Under the pieces are notes generated by a model. That model did no database searches. It saw only the letters and a program-made list of their open reading frames with translations, and was not told where the DNA came from. Shown here piece after piece: positions 8,253 through 17,366 of a stretch of 64,000 bases of DNA (its first letter is position 1; each line of letters opens with the position of its first letter). The DNA is from Gaetbulibacter_A aestuarii. Its GTDB lineage: Bacteria > Bacteroidota > Bacteroidia > Flavobacteriales > Flavobacteriaceae. The stretch lies in assembly GCF_039537665.1 (NCBI RefSeq), contig NZ_BAABAY010000002.1, positions 496,001-560,000 of the forward strand. The letters are read 5' to 3'. The translations under genes and the position numbers were made by a program.

Positions 8253-9140
8253 ATGAAATTAAGCATTACCAACCTCACGAAAACCTACAAAAACGGTGTA
8301 AAAGCTATTGACAATCTCAATTTAGAAATTGGTACCGGTATGTTCGGCCTTTTGGGTCCGAATGGTGCCGGAAAATCCACGCTGATGCGGACCATCGCAA
8401 CCCTGCAAAGTCCTGATTCTGGATCTATTCAATTTGGTGAAATCAATGTTTTAAAAGATAAAATGGCCTTAAGAAAGGTTTTGGGCTATTTACCACAATC
8501 TTTCGGAGTATATCCAAAAATGTCTGCCGAGGCGCTTCTGGATTATTTTGCTACGCTGAAAGGTGTGAAATCTAAAACTGATCGTGAAACTCTGGTAAAG
8601 GAAGTGTTAGAGATTACCAACCTTTATGAAGTACGTAAAAAGGAGGTGGCAGGCTATTCCGGTGGCATGAAACAACGCTTCGGTATTGCGCAACTTCTTT
8701 TGAATAACCCAAAGTTGATAATTGTAGATGAACCAACGGCAGGATTGGATCCCGCTGAACGCCATCGCTTTTTAAATGTACTGAGGGAAGTAGGTACCAA
8801 TTGTTCTGTTATTTTCTCAACGCATATTGTAGATGATGTGAAAGAACTTTGTAATGAAATGGCCATTCTGAACGGTGGCCGCATATTGCAACATACCACA
8901 CCAACTGAGGCTACAGAAGCTATAAAAGGCAAGATTTGGACACGCATTATTGAGCGTGACGAATTAGAATCTATGGAGGCGACTTTTAATGTTCTGTCTT
9001 CTAATTACAATCAGGATAATACCCTGAACATCCGCGTTTATGCCGATGAACAACCGGCTCCCGAATTCAGAACCGTAGCACCACAATTAGATGATGTTTA
9101 TTTTATAGCATTAAAGTCTGATACCGAAGTAACAGCCTAA
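8253..9140 (+). CDS. ABC transporter ATP-binding protein
   Basis: A 295-residue ABC ATPase. Walker A is GPNGAGKST (residues 35-43), the Q-loop is in YLPQSFGVYP (near 82), the signature is YSGGM (135-139), Walker B is LIIVDEPTAG (155-164), and the switch histidine is His191 in STHIVDD. It is of the ABC-2/CcmA-like type that pairs with a membrane partner. The next gene, 29 bases downstream, encodes that partner as a permease fused to a peptidase. The last 70 residues after the ATPase core are a variable domain. The substrate is unknown. Confidence 0.93.
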   Translation: MKLSITNLTKTYKNGVKAIDNLNLEIGTGMFGLLGPNGAGKSTLMRTIATLQSPDSGSIQFGEINVLKDKMALRKVLGYLPQSFGVYPKMSAEALLDYFATLKGVKSKTDRETLVKEVLEITNLYEVRKKEVAGYSGGMKQRFGIAQLLLNNPKLIIVDEPTAGLDPAERHRFLNVLREVGTNCSVIFSTHIVDDVKELCNEMAILNGGRILQHTTPTEATEAIKGKIWTRIIERDELESMEATFNVLSSNYNQDNTLNIRVYADEQPAPEFRTVAPQLDDVYFIALKSDTEVTA

Positions 9141-9169
9141 ACCTTGATCTCCTAAAATTCAAAATAATT

Positions 9170-12100
9170 ATGTTTTTAACTATTTTAAAACACGAATTAC
9201 GATACTGGTTTAGAAAGCCTGCATTTTATATTTACACGGCAATTTTTGTATTGATTTCCATGTTCTTATCCGCTAGTGCAGCCGGTATTTTTGATGGTGT
9301 AACCGTTACCACAGGATCAACCTCAATTGTGAATTCGCCATTTGGTATTGCCAACCTGTTCATTACTATGGCCATACTTATTTTCTTTTTGTTTCCCTCT
9401 ATTATCGGTCTTTCCGTATACCGGGATTACAGAAGTGATATGCACACCATCTTGTACTCTTACCCGTTTTCAAAATCGAATTACTTATTTGCCAAGTTTT
9501 TCAGCGGTGTTATTGTGGTGACTTGTATTGTAATTGCTATTGGATTTGCTCTTTTTATTGGATTCCGTTTACCGGGAACAAATTCAGATATCGTAACGGC
9601 GTTTAGTTTACAGGCGTATCTAACAACATATTTGGTCTTTATCTTGCCCAATATTTTATTATTTGGAGCCATTGTTTTTGGTGTGGTAACCTTCACAAGA
9701 AACATTGCGGCAGGGTTTATCACGATTATTCTTCTCCTATTCATTCAGGGGCTTATGGAAAGTTTACTCTCCGATCCCGAAAATCGTTTGATCGCAGCTT
9801 TATTGGACCCTTATGGAGGTGCAGCACTAAATTATTACACGCGATATTGGACCTTAGCTGAGCAAAATGAACTTCAGTTGCCCATCAAATCTGTTATAAT
9901 TTATAACCGACTCATTTGGCTTTCTGTGGCTACTATAGTGTTTGGTTTGGTTTATAAATTTTTCTCCTTTAGTCAGAATACCTTAACATTCAGTTTCAAA
10001 AAACACAAAGAAACGCGCTCAGTTAAAAAGAATTTTGGAGGTATCGTTCGTATTAAATTACCAAAAGTAACTGTAGATTATTCCTTTTGGCATAATTTGA
10101 AAACAACCTGGAGATTATCGAACATCGATTTCAAATATATTTTAAAGAACTGGCCGTTTTTAAGTATTGTTCTGGTTGGCTTAATCATTGTTTTGATTGC
10201 CTTATCGGAAGTTGGAAACCTTTTTGGAACGGAGACCTTGCCCGTAACCTGGAAAATGCTTAACAGTGGTGGTTCCTTCACTGTAGCAATAAACATCTGT
10301 ACATTTTTGTATGCCGGCATGCTGGTACATCGGAGCAAAATTGCTAAAATGAATGAGTTGATGGATGTAACACCAATACCGAACTGGAGTTTATTTACTT
10401 CCAAGTTTATAGCGCTTATCAAGATGCAGGTCGTATTGTTAGGGGTTATCATGCTTTCAGGAATTCTTTTCCAGATCTATAAAGGTTTTTATCATTTTGA
10501 GATCGGACATTACCTTGAGGAACTTATTGGCTTAAGACTTATTAATTATGTGATTTGGGCATTTTTGGCTTTATTCATTCAAACCTTATTTCGTAATCCC
10601 TATATCGGTTTATTTGTATTGTTGGTACTTTCTATCGGAATTCCACTATTGCGTTTTGCCGGAATAGAGCAGGCTATTTTTAAATACAATGATGGTCCGG
10701 GCTTTCAATATTCTGATATGGATGGGTATGGATCGAGCCTCATACCGTATTTTACCTATAAGCTCTATTGGATCCTTGCAGGCTTAATGCTATTCATTTT
10801 ATCTGCCATGTTTTGGGTGCGAGGGATTCCGCATTCTTTCAAAGAACGTTTATCAATCGCTAAATCTCGTTTTAAAGGTATTTACGTGGTTAGTTTTGTG
10901 GTTTTATTTGCAGCATTCATTGGTCTTGGAGGTCGTATTTATTATGAAAATAATATCTTGAATGAACGAGTTTCTGCGAAAGAACGAGAACAACGCCAGG
11001 TAACCTGGGAAAAGACCTATAAAAAGTATCAGGATAAAGCACAACCGCGTATTGTAGCGGTAAAAGCTGATATGAACATTTTTCCGAAAACCCTGGATTT
11101 TAAAGCAAGTTGCGACTACCTTATGGTCAACAAATCGGGTGAGGTTATTGATAGTATTCTTTTGAATCATAATGATTATCCAAGTACATTCAGGTTTGAT
11201 AAACCTGTAAACCTTGTTTCAGAAGATACTGTTTACAATTTCAATATTTATCAATTGAAATCACCGTTGCAACCGGGCGATAGTTTAAAACTCCACGTAA
11301 CGGTTCAAAATAAACCCAATTCCTGGTTGCGTAAAAATTCACCGGTATTAGAAAATGGCACCTTTATCAATAATTTTGTGCTATTTCCTTCGCTGGGTTA
11401 TTCTTCTATTAATGAATTAACGGATAACAAAACAAGGGAAAAATATGGTTTACCACCAAATGATCTGAAACCGGAGCCTACTGATTCTACAGCCTTGGGT
11501 AATACCTACATTAGTAAAGATTCCGATTGGATCGATTTTGAAGCTACAGTAAGCACCTCTCCGGATCAAATTGCCATAGCTCCGGGATATTTGCAAAAAG
11601 AATGGACAGAAAACGGTCGTCGCTATTTCCATTACAAAATGGATAGTAAGATCATGAATTTCTTCGCATTTAATTCAGCGCGGTATGAAGTGAAGAAGGA
11701 TAAGTGGCACGATGTGGATCTGGAAATCTATTATCACAAAGGACATGAATACAACCTGGAAAGGATGTTTGCGGGCATGAAGGCTTCTTTAGATTACAAT
11801 TCCAAAAATTTCAGTCCGTACCAACACCGTCAGGCGCGTATCATTGAGTTCCCGAGAACTTCAGGAACCTTTGCCCAATCGTTCCCAAATACCATTCCGT
11901 ATTCTGAGGGTATTGGCTTTATTGCTGCCGTAGATGATTCCGAAGAAGGCGGGGTAGATTATCCTTTCGCTGTAACGGTTCATGAAGTAGCGCATCAGTG
12001 GTGGGCACACCAGGTTATTGGTGCTGATGTTCAAGGTGCCACCATGCTCTCTGAAAGTATGTCTGAATACGTTTCACTGGAAGTATTGAAACATCAGCAT

Positions 12101-12826
12101 GGCACAAACAAAATGCGTAAATTTCTGAAACGTGCATTAGATGAATATTTAACCCGAAGAACCTTAGAACGTAAGCGCGAAAAACCATTGATGTATAACG
12201 ATGGTCAGGGTTATATTCGCTACCAGAAAGGTTCACTGGTATTCTATGCACTCGCCGATTATATTGGCGAGGATAAGTTGAATCATGCATTACACGATTA
12301 TGTGGAGAAAGTTAAATTTCAATATCCACCATATACCACAACGGTTGATATGATGAATTACATCCGCGAAGTAACACCGGATTCACTCCAATATACTTTA
12401 CATGATATGTTCGAAACCATTACTTTATATGAAAACCGGATCAAGAATGTAACTTCTACGAAACTGGATAACGGAAAATATAAAGTAGATATTGAATTTG
12501 AAGTGAGTAAATATCGAAATGATGAAAAAGGTAAAAAGTTCTATTCAGATAATAAGACGGATTCTTTGAGTTTTAAAACCGAAGAAATGTCTAAAGCTAT
12601 TTATTCTCTACCTCTGGCAGATTATGTTGATATAGGTATTTTTGCTACTGATAAGGATAAACCGGCAGGTGATAATGAAGAAGTTCTTTATTTTAAAAAG
12701 CACAAGATCACGGCTATTGATAATAAAGTGAGTATCATTGTTGATAAGGAACCTACAGAAGTAGGGGTAGATCCTTATAACAAACTGATCGATACAAACT
12801 CGTTAGACAACAGGCGCCAAATATAA
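9170..12826 (+). CDS. ABC-2 type permease fused to M1 family aminopeptidase
   Basis: A 1218-residue fusion protein. Residues 1-600 contain two blocks of ABC-2 permease-like membrane segments, and the last of these (about 570-590) anchors the rest. After a linker, residues about 830-1100 hold an M1 (gluzincin) peptidase domain with HEVAHQWW at 938-945. The zinc ligands are His938 and His942, with catalytic Glu939; the third ligand is probably Glu962 in MLSESMSEY. The spacing between HExxH and that Glu is 19 residues, one more than the usual 18, and the usual GxMEN exopeptidase motif is replaced by a segment reading PYSEGIGF. The peptidase domain is predicted outside the cytoplasm. It pairs with the ATPase gene just upstream. 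Such fusions recur in Bacteroidota; the substrate is unknown. Confidence 0.9.
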   Translation: MFLTILKHELRYWFRKPAFYIYTAIFVLISMFLSASAAGIFDGVTVTTGSTSIVNSPFGIANLFITMAILIFFLFPSIIGLSVYRDYRSDMHTILYSYPFSKSNYLFAKFFSGVIVVTCIVIAIGFALFIGFRLPGTNSDIVTAFSLQAYLTTYLVFILPNILLFGAIVFGVVTFTRNIAAGFITIILLLFIQGLMESLLSDPENRLIAALLDPYGGAALNYYTRYWTLAEQNELQLPIKSVIIYNRLIWLSVATIVFGLVYKFFSFSQNTLTFSFKKHKETRSVKKNFGGIVRIKLPKVTVDYSFWHNLKTTWRLSNIDFKYILKNWPFLSIVLVGLIIVLIALSEVGNLFGTETLPVTWKMLNSGGSFTVAINICTFLYAGMLVHRSKIAKMNELMDVTPIPNWSLFTSKFIALIKMQVVLLGVIMLSGILFQIYKGFYHFEIGHYLEELIGLRLINYVIWAFLALFIQTLFRNPYIGLFVLLVLSIGIPLLRFAGIEQAIFKYNDGPGFQYSDMDGYGSSLIPYFTYKLYWILAGLMLFILSAMFWVRGIPHSFKERLSIAKSRFKGIYVVSFVVLFAAFIGLGGRIYYENNILNERVSAKEREQRQVTWEKTYKKYQDKAQPRIVAVKADMNIFPKTLDFKASCDYLMVNKSGEVIDSILLNHNDYPSTFRFDKPVNLVSEDTVYNFNIYQLKSPLQPGDSLKLHVTVQNKPNSWLRKNSPVLENGTFINNFVLFPSLGYSSINELTDNKTREKYGLPPNDLKPEPTDSTALGNTYISKDSDWIDFEATVSTSPDQIAIAPGYLQKEWTENGRRYFHYKMDSKIMNFFAFNSARYEVKKDKWHDVDLEIYYHKGHEYNLERMFAGMKASLDYNSKNFSPYQHRQARIIEFPRTSGTFAQSFPNTIPYSEGIGFIAAVDDSEEGGVDYPFAVTVHEVAHQWWAHQVIGADVQGATMLSESMSEYVSLEVLKHQHGTNKMRKFLKRALDEYLTRRTLERKREKPLMYNDGQGYIRYQKGSLVFYALADYIGEDKLNHALHDYVEKVKFQYPPYTTTVDMMNYIREVTPDSLQYTLHDMFETITLYENRIKNVTSTKLDNGKYKVDIEFEVSKYRNDEKGKKFYSDNKTDSLSFKTEEMSKAIYSLPLADYVDIGIFATDKDKPAGDNEEVLYFKKHKITAIDNKVSIIVDKEPTEVGVDPYNKLIDTNSLDNRRQI

Positions 12827-12846
12827 TTCTGCTAACCAATCATACC

Positions 12847-12879
12847 AAACCTGTAAGCTTTAACGTTTACAGGTTTTTT
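12847..12879 (+). terminator. Terminator after the ABC/M1 operon
   Basis: Ten-base-pair stem AAACCTGTAA / TTACAGGTTT around a 10-base loop, followed by a T6 run, 20 bases after the stop codon of the permease/peptidase gene. Confidence 0.8.
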
Positions 12880-12909
12880 GATCTATAACGAAATTATATT
12901 CGTATATTT

Positions 12910-12943
12910 TTGAAACTAATGTTGGGGTAAATTAGTAATTTTG
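12910..12943 (+). promoter_or_regulatory. Possible promoter for the DUF4294 operon
   Basis: TTG at 12910-12912 and TAATTTTG at 12936-12943 (TAnnTTTG consensus), with 23 bases between. This is at the upper limit of usual spacing. The start codon is 26 bases downstream of the -7 element. Confidence 0.45.
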
Positions 12944-12969
12944 AACTCAAAACGTCCCGAATTTCAAAT

Positions 12970-13668
12970 ATGCGCAAAATACTAGTCATATTTATTTTTT
13001 GTCTTCCTATTTTGGGTTTTACCCAAACGCCTGAGCAGGAACAGGATAGTACTGAAGTTACCTATCTGATTATTGAAGGTGATTCAGTGCCGCGAACTAC
13101 CATCGATCTGGATGAGGTGATGCTTTTGCAAAAACTAAAGTTTGACAGCCGTGAGGACCGCATTCGCTATCTCATTCTTCGCAGAAAAACCATTAAAGTA
13201 TATCCTTATGCAAAACTTGCAGCCGATCGTCTGGATTCACTGAATAAACGATTGGAGACGCTTACCCGGAATCGCGATAAAAAAAGATATACCAAAATGA
13301 TCCAAAAGTATATTGAAGGGGAGTTTTCAGATCGCTTAAAGAAACTAACGCGCACGGAAGGCCAGATTTTAGTAAAACTGATATACAGGCAAACCGGCGT
13401 AACCACCTTCGATCTTGTTAAAGAATTACGGAGTGGCTGGCGTGCCTTTTGGTACAATACTACCGCCAGTATGTTCAATATTTCATTAAAAGAAGAATTC
13501 GATCCCTGGAATAATAAGGAAGATTACCTCATTGAAGATATCTTGCAACGCAATTTTCAAAATGGTATTTTAGAGCGACAAAAATCGGCCATTCCGTACG
13601 ATTACTACGACTTAACCAATAAGTGGTTACACGGTGGTTGGGATGAAGCAAAAAAAGAAGAGCAATAG
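12970..13668 (+). CDS. DUF4294 domain-containing secreted protein
   Basis: A 232-residue protein with an N-terminal signal peptide (MRKILVIFIFCLPILGFTQ). The mature part matches the DUF4294 family, which is confined to Bacteroidota and has no known function. Charged segments rich in Arg and Lys dominate (for example LRRKTIKVYPYAKLAADRLDSL), with little sign of beta-barrel structure. It is followed after 3 bases by the hemolysin III-like gene, so the two are in one operon, with the GNAT gene overlapping next. Confidence 0.8.
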   Translation: MRKILVIFIFCLPILGFTQTPEQEQDSTEVTYLIIEGDSVPRTTIDLDEVMLLQKLKFDSREDRIRYLILRRKTIKVYPYAKLAADRLDSLNKRLETLTRNRDKKRYTKMIQKYIEGEFSDRLKKLTRTEGQILVKLIYRQTGVTTFDLVKELRSGWRAFWYNTTASMFNISLKEEFDPWNNKEDYLIEDILQRNFQNGILERQKSAIPYDYYDLTNKWLHGGWDEAKKEEQ

Positions 13669-13671
13669 CTT

Positions 13672-14298
13672 ATGCGCATACAATCGACCTTAGAAGAAAA
13701 ACTAAACGCCATAACCCATGGTATTGGGGCTTTATTCGGGATTTTTGCCTTAGTATTACTGATAAATCATACGCTTCAAGCGCCTTTTATTAACAAATTT
13801 AGTGTGGTAGTTTACGGGCTTTCCATCATCATTTTGTTTACGGCATCTACTTTATATCATAGTGTAAAAAACGAGACCAAAAAGCATTACTTCCGTATTG
13901 TTGATCATATCAGTATTTATGTATTAATTGCCGGAACCTATACCCCCGTAACTTTGATTGCTTTGGCAAATACCAAAGGGTGGACCTTATTTTGGGTCGT
14001 GTGGTCTATTGCAGCTATAGGATTAGTGATCAAATTATTTTTTACCGGTCGCTTCGAAATTTTTTCAACCTTATTATACCTGGTTATGGGCTGGTTGATC
14101 ATATTCGATTTTTCCAATTTATCAACTATGGTTGGTAGTAATGGCATATTGTTCCTTTTTGCAGGTGGTTTGGCTTATACCATAGGCATAGTGTTTTATG
14201 CTATTCATAGCATTCCCTATAACCACGTGATCTGGCATTTGTTTGTTTTAGCTGGAGCCGTGTTTCATTTTTGTATGATTTACTTTTATATTTTATGA
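13672..14298 (+). CDS. Hemolysin III family (YqfA/HlyIII, PAQR-like) membrane protein
   Basis: A 208-residue integral membrane protein with about seven hydrophobic segments. The PAQR-superfamily marks are visible: TASTLYHS near residue 62 and RIVDHISIYVLIAGTYTP near 80, and a C-terminal HLFVLAGAVFH. The Ser, Asp and His residues in these motifs form the zinc site in known members. Some relatives were called hemolysins, but their true role in bacteria is unclear and may be lipid-related. Its last four bases overlap the start of the GNAT gene (ATGA), which shows translational coupling. Confidence 0.88.
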   Translation: MRIQSTLEEKLNAITHGIGALFGIFALVLLINHTLQAPFINKFSVVVYGLSIIILFTASTLYHSVKNETKKHYFRIVDHISIYVLIAGTYTPVTLIALANTKGWTLFWVVWSIAAIGLVIKLFFTGRFEIFSTLLYLVMGWLIIFDFSNLSTMVGSNGILFLFAGGLAYTIGIVFYAIHSIPYNHVIWHLFVLAGAVFHFCMIYFYIL

Positions 14299-14786
14299 TC
14301 GAAATAAAGCCAGCCAAAACTAAAGAAGAGATCAAAACCATAGCCGGATTAGCCGATATTATTTGGCGCGAACATTATATTCCAATTGTAGGAAAATCCC
14401 AGATCGATTACATGCTCGATAAATTTCAATCGGCTGAAGCCATGGCTGATCAAATTCATTCGGGTTACGAATATTACACGATGATTTATAATGATAAACC
14501 TGTAGGCTATCTGGCCATTGTAAACGAAGCATCAGCATTATTCCTAAGTAAGATCTATGTTTTAAAAAAATATCGAGGAAAAAAGATAGGAAAACACGCC
14601 ATGCAGTTTATTGAGGAAAAAGCCAAAGCTTACGATAAACCGAAAATTCGCCTAACGGTGAATATCAATAATGTACATTCTATTGAGGTCTATACAAAAT
14701 TAGGATTTCGAAATGTAGGTCCGTTGGTAACAGATATAGGTGAAGGCTTTATCATGGACGATTATGAACTCATAAAAGAGATCTGA
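14295..14786 (+). CDS. GNAT family N-acetyltransferase
   Basis: A 163-residue protein with the GNAT fold. The acetyl-CoA binding loop is visible as YRGKKIGKHAM near residue 90-100, preceded by the beta-4 strand LFLSKIYVL. The C-terminal part (VYTKLGFRNVG) also fits. It probably acetylates a small molecule or a protein N-terminus; the acceptor is unknown. The start at 14295 is chosen because ATGA overlaps the stop of the HlyIII gene; a start at 14271 would only add hydrophobic residues read out of that gene's 3' end. Confidence 0.85.
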   Translation: MIEIKPAKTKEEIKTIAGLADIIWREHYIPIVGKSQIDYMLDKFQSAEAMADQIHSGYEYYTMIYNDKPVGYLAIVNEASALFLSKIYVLKKYRGKKIGKHAMQFIEEKAKAYDKPKIRLTVNINNVHSIEVYTKLGFRNVGPLVTDIGEGFIMDDYELIKEI

Positions 14787-15215
14787 TCAACTGTCGATAA
14801 CATCGCGGTATTCTTGAAAAAAGGCTTCAAATAAACTCATTTTTTCAGAAAAGAATACCATAACCTCCTGCCAGGTATTTTTGTTGTGGATAGATACTTT
14901 TTTTTCTAAAGGCACATAGATCCTTGAAATCTCTTTGCCGTTTTCTAAAACGTAGCTTTCTTCAAAAACAGCTTCCGGTAAATAGTCGTCTTGTAAAATA
15001 GATTTTAAAGCAAGTAGTTTTTCCCAAAACCGAATACGATTTTCTAATGGTTCATCCAGATCCAGAGCTACAAAAGCTCTTTTGGTGTCAAAGTGAAATT
15101 TAAAATCCAAACCTTTCAGTTTGGTATTATACAATAACCATTTCCGGGGAAAGGATTTCCCAAAGCTCGTCCAGAATTCCTGTCGTAAAACCCGTGATTC
15201 TTCCTTTGAAAACAT
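14787..15215 (-). CDS. DUF4268 domain-containing protein
   Basis: A 142-residue soluble protein that matches the DUF4268 family: an N-terminal phrase EESRVLRQEFWTSFGKSFP and a middle VALDLDEPLENRIRFWEKLLAL. This domain also occurs attached to nuclease-like proteins, but this copy is stand-alone and no catalytic residues are evident. It ends base-to-base against the convergent GNAT gene. It follows the ZIP transporter gene by 17 bases and may share its transcript. Confidence 0.78.
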   Translation of the reverse strand: MFSKEESRVLRQEFWTSFGKSFPRKWLLYNTKLKGLDFKFHFDTKRAFVALDLDEPLENRIRFWEKLLALKSILQDDYLPEAVFEESYVLENGKEISRIYVPLEKKVSIHNKNTWQEVMVFFSEKMSLFEAFFQEYRDVIDS

Positions 15216-15232
15216 TTTAAAAATAGAAACTT

Positions 15233-15907
15233 TTAGATAAAATAGGCAATGGCCACACCCAGAATTATGGCGATAAACTTATTCAAATTGAATTTATGAC
15301 CCTCACCACTTTCAAATAAAATAGTTGTTGAAATATGAAAAAAGATACCAATAACCATAGCGTTAATGCTGTAAGCTACCATGGGATCAAGATCAGCTGT
15401 ATTTGAAACCAAAGTTCCCAGCGGTGTCATCAGAGCGAAAACAAGTAAGAAGCCGATAATTTTTGTTTGGTTAAATCCGGAACGAAATAAGAACAAACTC
15501 ACTAAAGTAGCGATCGGAATTTTATGAACTAAAACGCCAAAAACCATATCATTGTGCTCATGAATAGGGAAACCTTCTAAAAAACTGTGAATGCACAAAC
15601 TAATAAACAGTAACCACGGAAAAGCTGTTTCTTCCTCATGTATGTGCACATGCCCGTGCTCAGCGCCTTTCGAGAACAATTCCAGCACAATTTGCAGCAG
15701 AATACCGCACATTATAAAAAGCCCGCTAAGTTTGTATTGTAAATGTTGGTAAACCTCAGGTAACAATTCAAAAAGCGTTAAGGCCAATAAGAACGATCCG
15801 CTAAAAGCCAGTAATAATTTCGTGTTCCAGGTTTTTTTTCCGCGTGTTAAAAAAGCAATAATAATGCCTAGAATTACAGCAGAAACGGGAAGAATATAAT
15901 TAATCAT
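15233..15907 (-). CDS. ZIP family metal transporter
   Basis: A 224-residue inner-membrane protein with about eight hydrophobic segments. Metal-site motifs of the ZIP family are present: HSFLEGFPI in TM4 and VHKIPIATLV in TM5. A His-rich cytoplasmic loop (GAEHGHVHIHEEE, about residues 83-95) lies between TM3 and TM4, as expected. It should import zinc or a similar divalent ion. It is the first gene of a likely pair with DUF4268. Confidence 0.9.
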   Translation of the reverse strand: MINYILPVSAVILGIIIAFLTRGKKTWNTKLLLAFSGSFLLALTLFELLPEVYQHLQYKLSGLFIMCGILLQIVLELFSKGAEHGHVHIHEEETAFPWLLFISLCIHSFLEGFPIHEHNDMVFGVLVHKIPIATLVSLFLFRSGFNQTKIIGFLLVFALMTPLGTLVSNTADLDPMVAYSINAMVIGIFFHISTTILFESGEGHKFNLNKFIAIILGVAIAYFI

Positions 15908-16034
15908 TAAAAATCAGTTTGTACAATAAAGAATTGAAGTTTGGTGTAAAAGGCCTGCCCAAAAGTACAATTTATTTAAAGACCATTACTAAACAGTTGT
16001 CTTCAGCTTTACAATTTAATCGTATTTATTTTTG

Positions 16035-16127
16035 TGGGGTTTCTACCGCATGCTGCGGCAGTCAGGCTTTTCGCTGTATCTTTTTTTAGCATAACTAAAA
16101 AAAGGATGCCGCTACAATCCTTAACCC
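16035..16127. repeat. Flavobacterial-type intergenic palindromic repeat
   Basis: Two adjacent hairpins lie in the gap before the THUMP methyltransferase gene. The first is CCGCA-TGC-TGCGG (16046-16058). The second has a T7AG arm at 16081-16089, loop CATAA, and a CTA7 arm at 16095-16103. The flanks GTCAGGCTTTTCGCTGTATC and GGATGCCGCTACAATCC resemble a repeat that I recall as scattered between genes in Flavobacterium-like genomes. No second copy was seen in this window. Confidence 0.55.
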
Positions 16128-16167
16128 AATAATTCTCAAATTCATAAGGTATGCGCTAAAATTACAT

Positions 16168-16175
16168 TATTTTTG
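16168..16175 (+). promoter_or_regulatory. Possible -7 element that decides the methyltransferase start
   Basis: TATTTTTG fits TAnnTTTG and lies just 2 bases before the first ATG at 16178. If it is a true -7 element, transcription would begin near 16182, leaving the second in-frame ATG at 16196 as the usable start. No TTG stands at the right -33 distance. Confidence 0.4.
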
Positions 16176-16195
16176 CAATGAATTTCAACACATCT

Positions 16196-17353
16196 ATGGA
16201 AGAAAATTTTAGTATGGTTGCCAAAACCTTATTTGGTTTCGAAGATATTTTAGAGAAAGAACTCCTGCAACTTGGCGCTATGGACATTAAAAAAGGCGTT
16301 CGAAATGTCTCCTTTGTTGGCGATAAAGGCTTTATGTATAAAGCAAATCTGGGTTTACGCACGGCTATTAAAATATTAAAACCCATACATAGCTTTAATG
16401 TGGCAAATGAAGATGATCTCTACAAAAAGATTTATGCCATGGATTGGGAGCAATATTTAAAACCAACGGGTAGTCTGGCCGTTGATGCTACCATCCATTC
16501 TGATTTGTTTTCTCACTCCCTTTACATCGCACAAAAAACCAAGGATGCTGTTGTTGATAAATTCAGAGACACGTCAGGGCAACGCCCTAGCGTCGATCTG
16601 AAATTTCCTGATCTCAAGATCAATGTGCACATCGATCGTCGGCGTTGTACCATTTCCTTAGATTCTTCCGGTGATTCGCTACATAAACGAGGTTACAGAA
16701 CTTCAACAAATATTGCACCCATAAACGAAGTTCTCGCTGCTGGATTGGTGATGCTTTCCGGATGGGATGGTCAAAGCGATTTCATGGATCCTATGTGTGG
16801 TTCAGGAACAATACTTATCGAGGCAGCCATGATCGCTTGTAATATTCCGCCTAATTTGATGCGGAAAGAGTTTGCTTTTGAGCGCTGGCAGGATTGGGAT
16901 GTTGAATTGTTTGAAACCATTGAGGAATCACTTCTTAAAAAAACCAGGGATTTTCATTTTAAGATCACCGGTTATGATAAAGCGCCTAGTGCGGTTTCTA
17001 AAGCCAAAGAAAATATCACCAATGCCCATTTAGGAGATTTTATCGAGGTGAAACACGAAGATTTCTTCAAAACCCAGAAAGCCGGAGAACGTAAGTTACA
17101 TATGGTTTTCAATCCGCCGTATGGCGAGCGTTTGAATATTGATATGGAAGAATTTTACAAGTCCATAGGAGATACGCTAAAACAAAACTACCCCGGAACG
17201 GATGCCTGGCTTATCACCAGTAATTTGGATGCCTTAAAGCATGTTGGATTGCGAACATCCAAAAAGATTCCATTGTACAATGCTAAATTGGAAGCGCGCT
17301 TTGTAAAATATGTGATGTATGAAGGCAGTAAGAAAGCGAAGTATCAAAAATAG
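16196..17353 (+). CDS. THUMP domain class I SAM-dependent RNA methyltransferase (RlmL/YpsC type)
   Basis: A 385-residue enzyme (391 from the earlier ATG at 16178). Residues about 1-60 are a ferredoxin-like region and about 60-155 a THUMP domain that binds RNA. The rest is a Rossmann methyltransferase with the SAM motif DPMCGSGTILIEAAM (residue 198 onward) and catalytic NPPYGERL (306 onward), the mark of N2-guanine methyltransferases. It probably methylates 23S rRNA like the N-terminal half of RlmL. I prefer the ATG at 16196 because homologues begin close to MEENF and a -7-like element sits just before 16178. It converges with the DUF6048 gene. Confidence 0.9.
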   Translation: MEENFSMVAKTLFGFEDILEKELLQLGAMDIKKGVRNVSFVGDKGFMYKANLGLRTAIKILKPIHSFNVANEDDLYKKIYAMDWEQYLKPTGSLAVDATIHSDLFSHSLYIAQKTKDAVVDKFRDTSGQRPSVDLKFPDLKINVHIDRRRCTISLDSSGDSLHKRGYRTSTNIAPINEVLAAGLVMLSGWDGQSDFMDPMCGSGTILIEAAMIACNIPPNLMRKEFAFERWQDWDVELFETIEESLLKKTRDFHFKITGYDKAPSAVSKAKENITNAHLGDFIEVKHEDFFKTQKAGERKLHMVFNPPYGERLNIDMEEFYKSIGDTLKQNYPGTDAWLITSNLDALKHVGLRTSKKIPLYNAKLEARFVKYVMYEGSKKAKYQK

Positions 17354-17366
17354 ATTCTAAAGTGAT

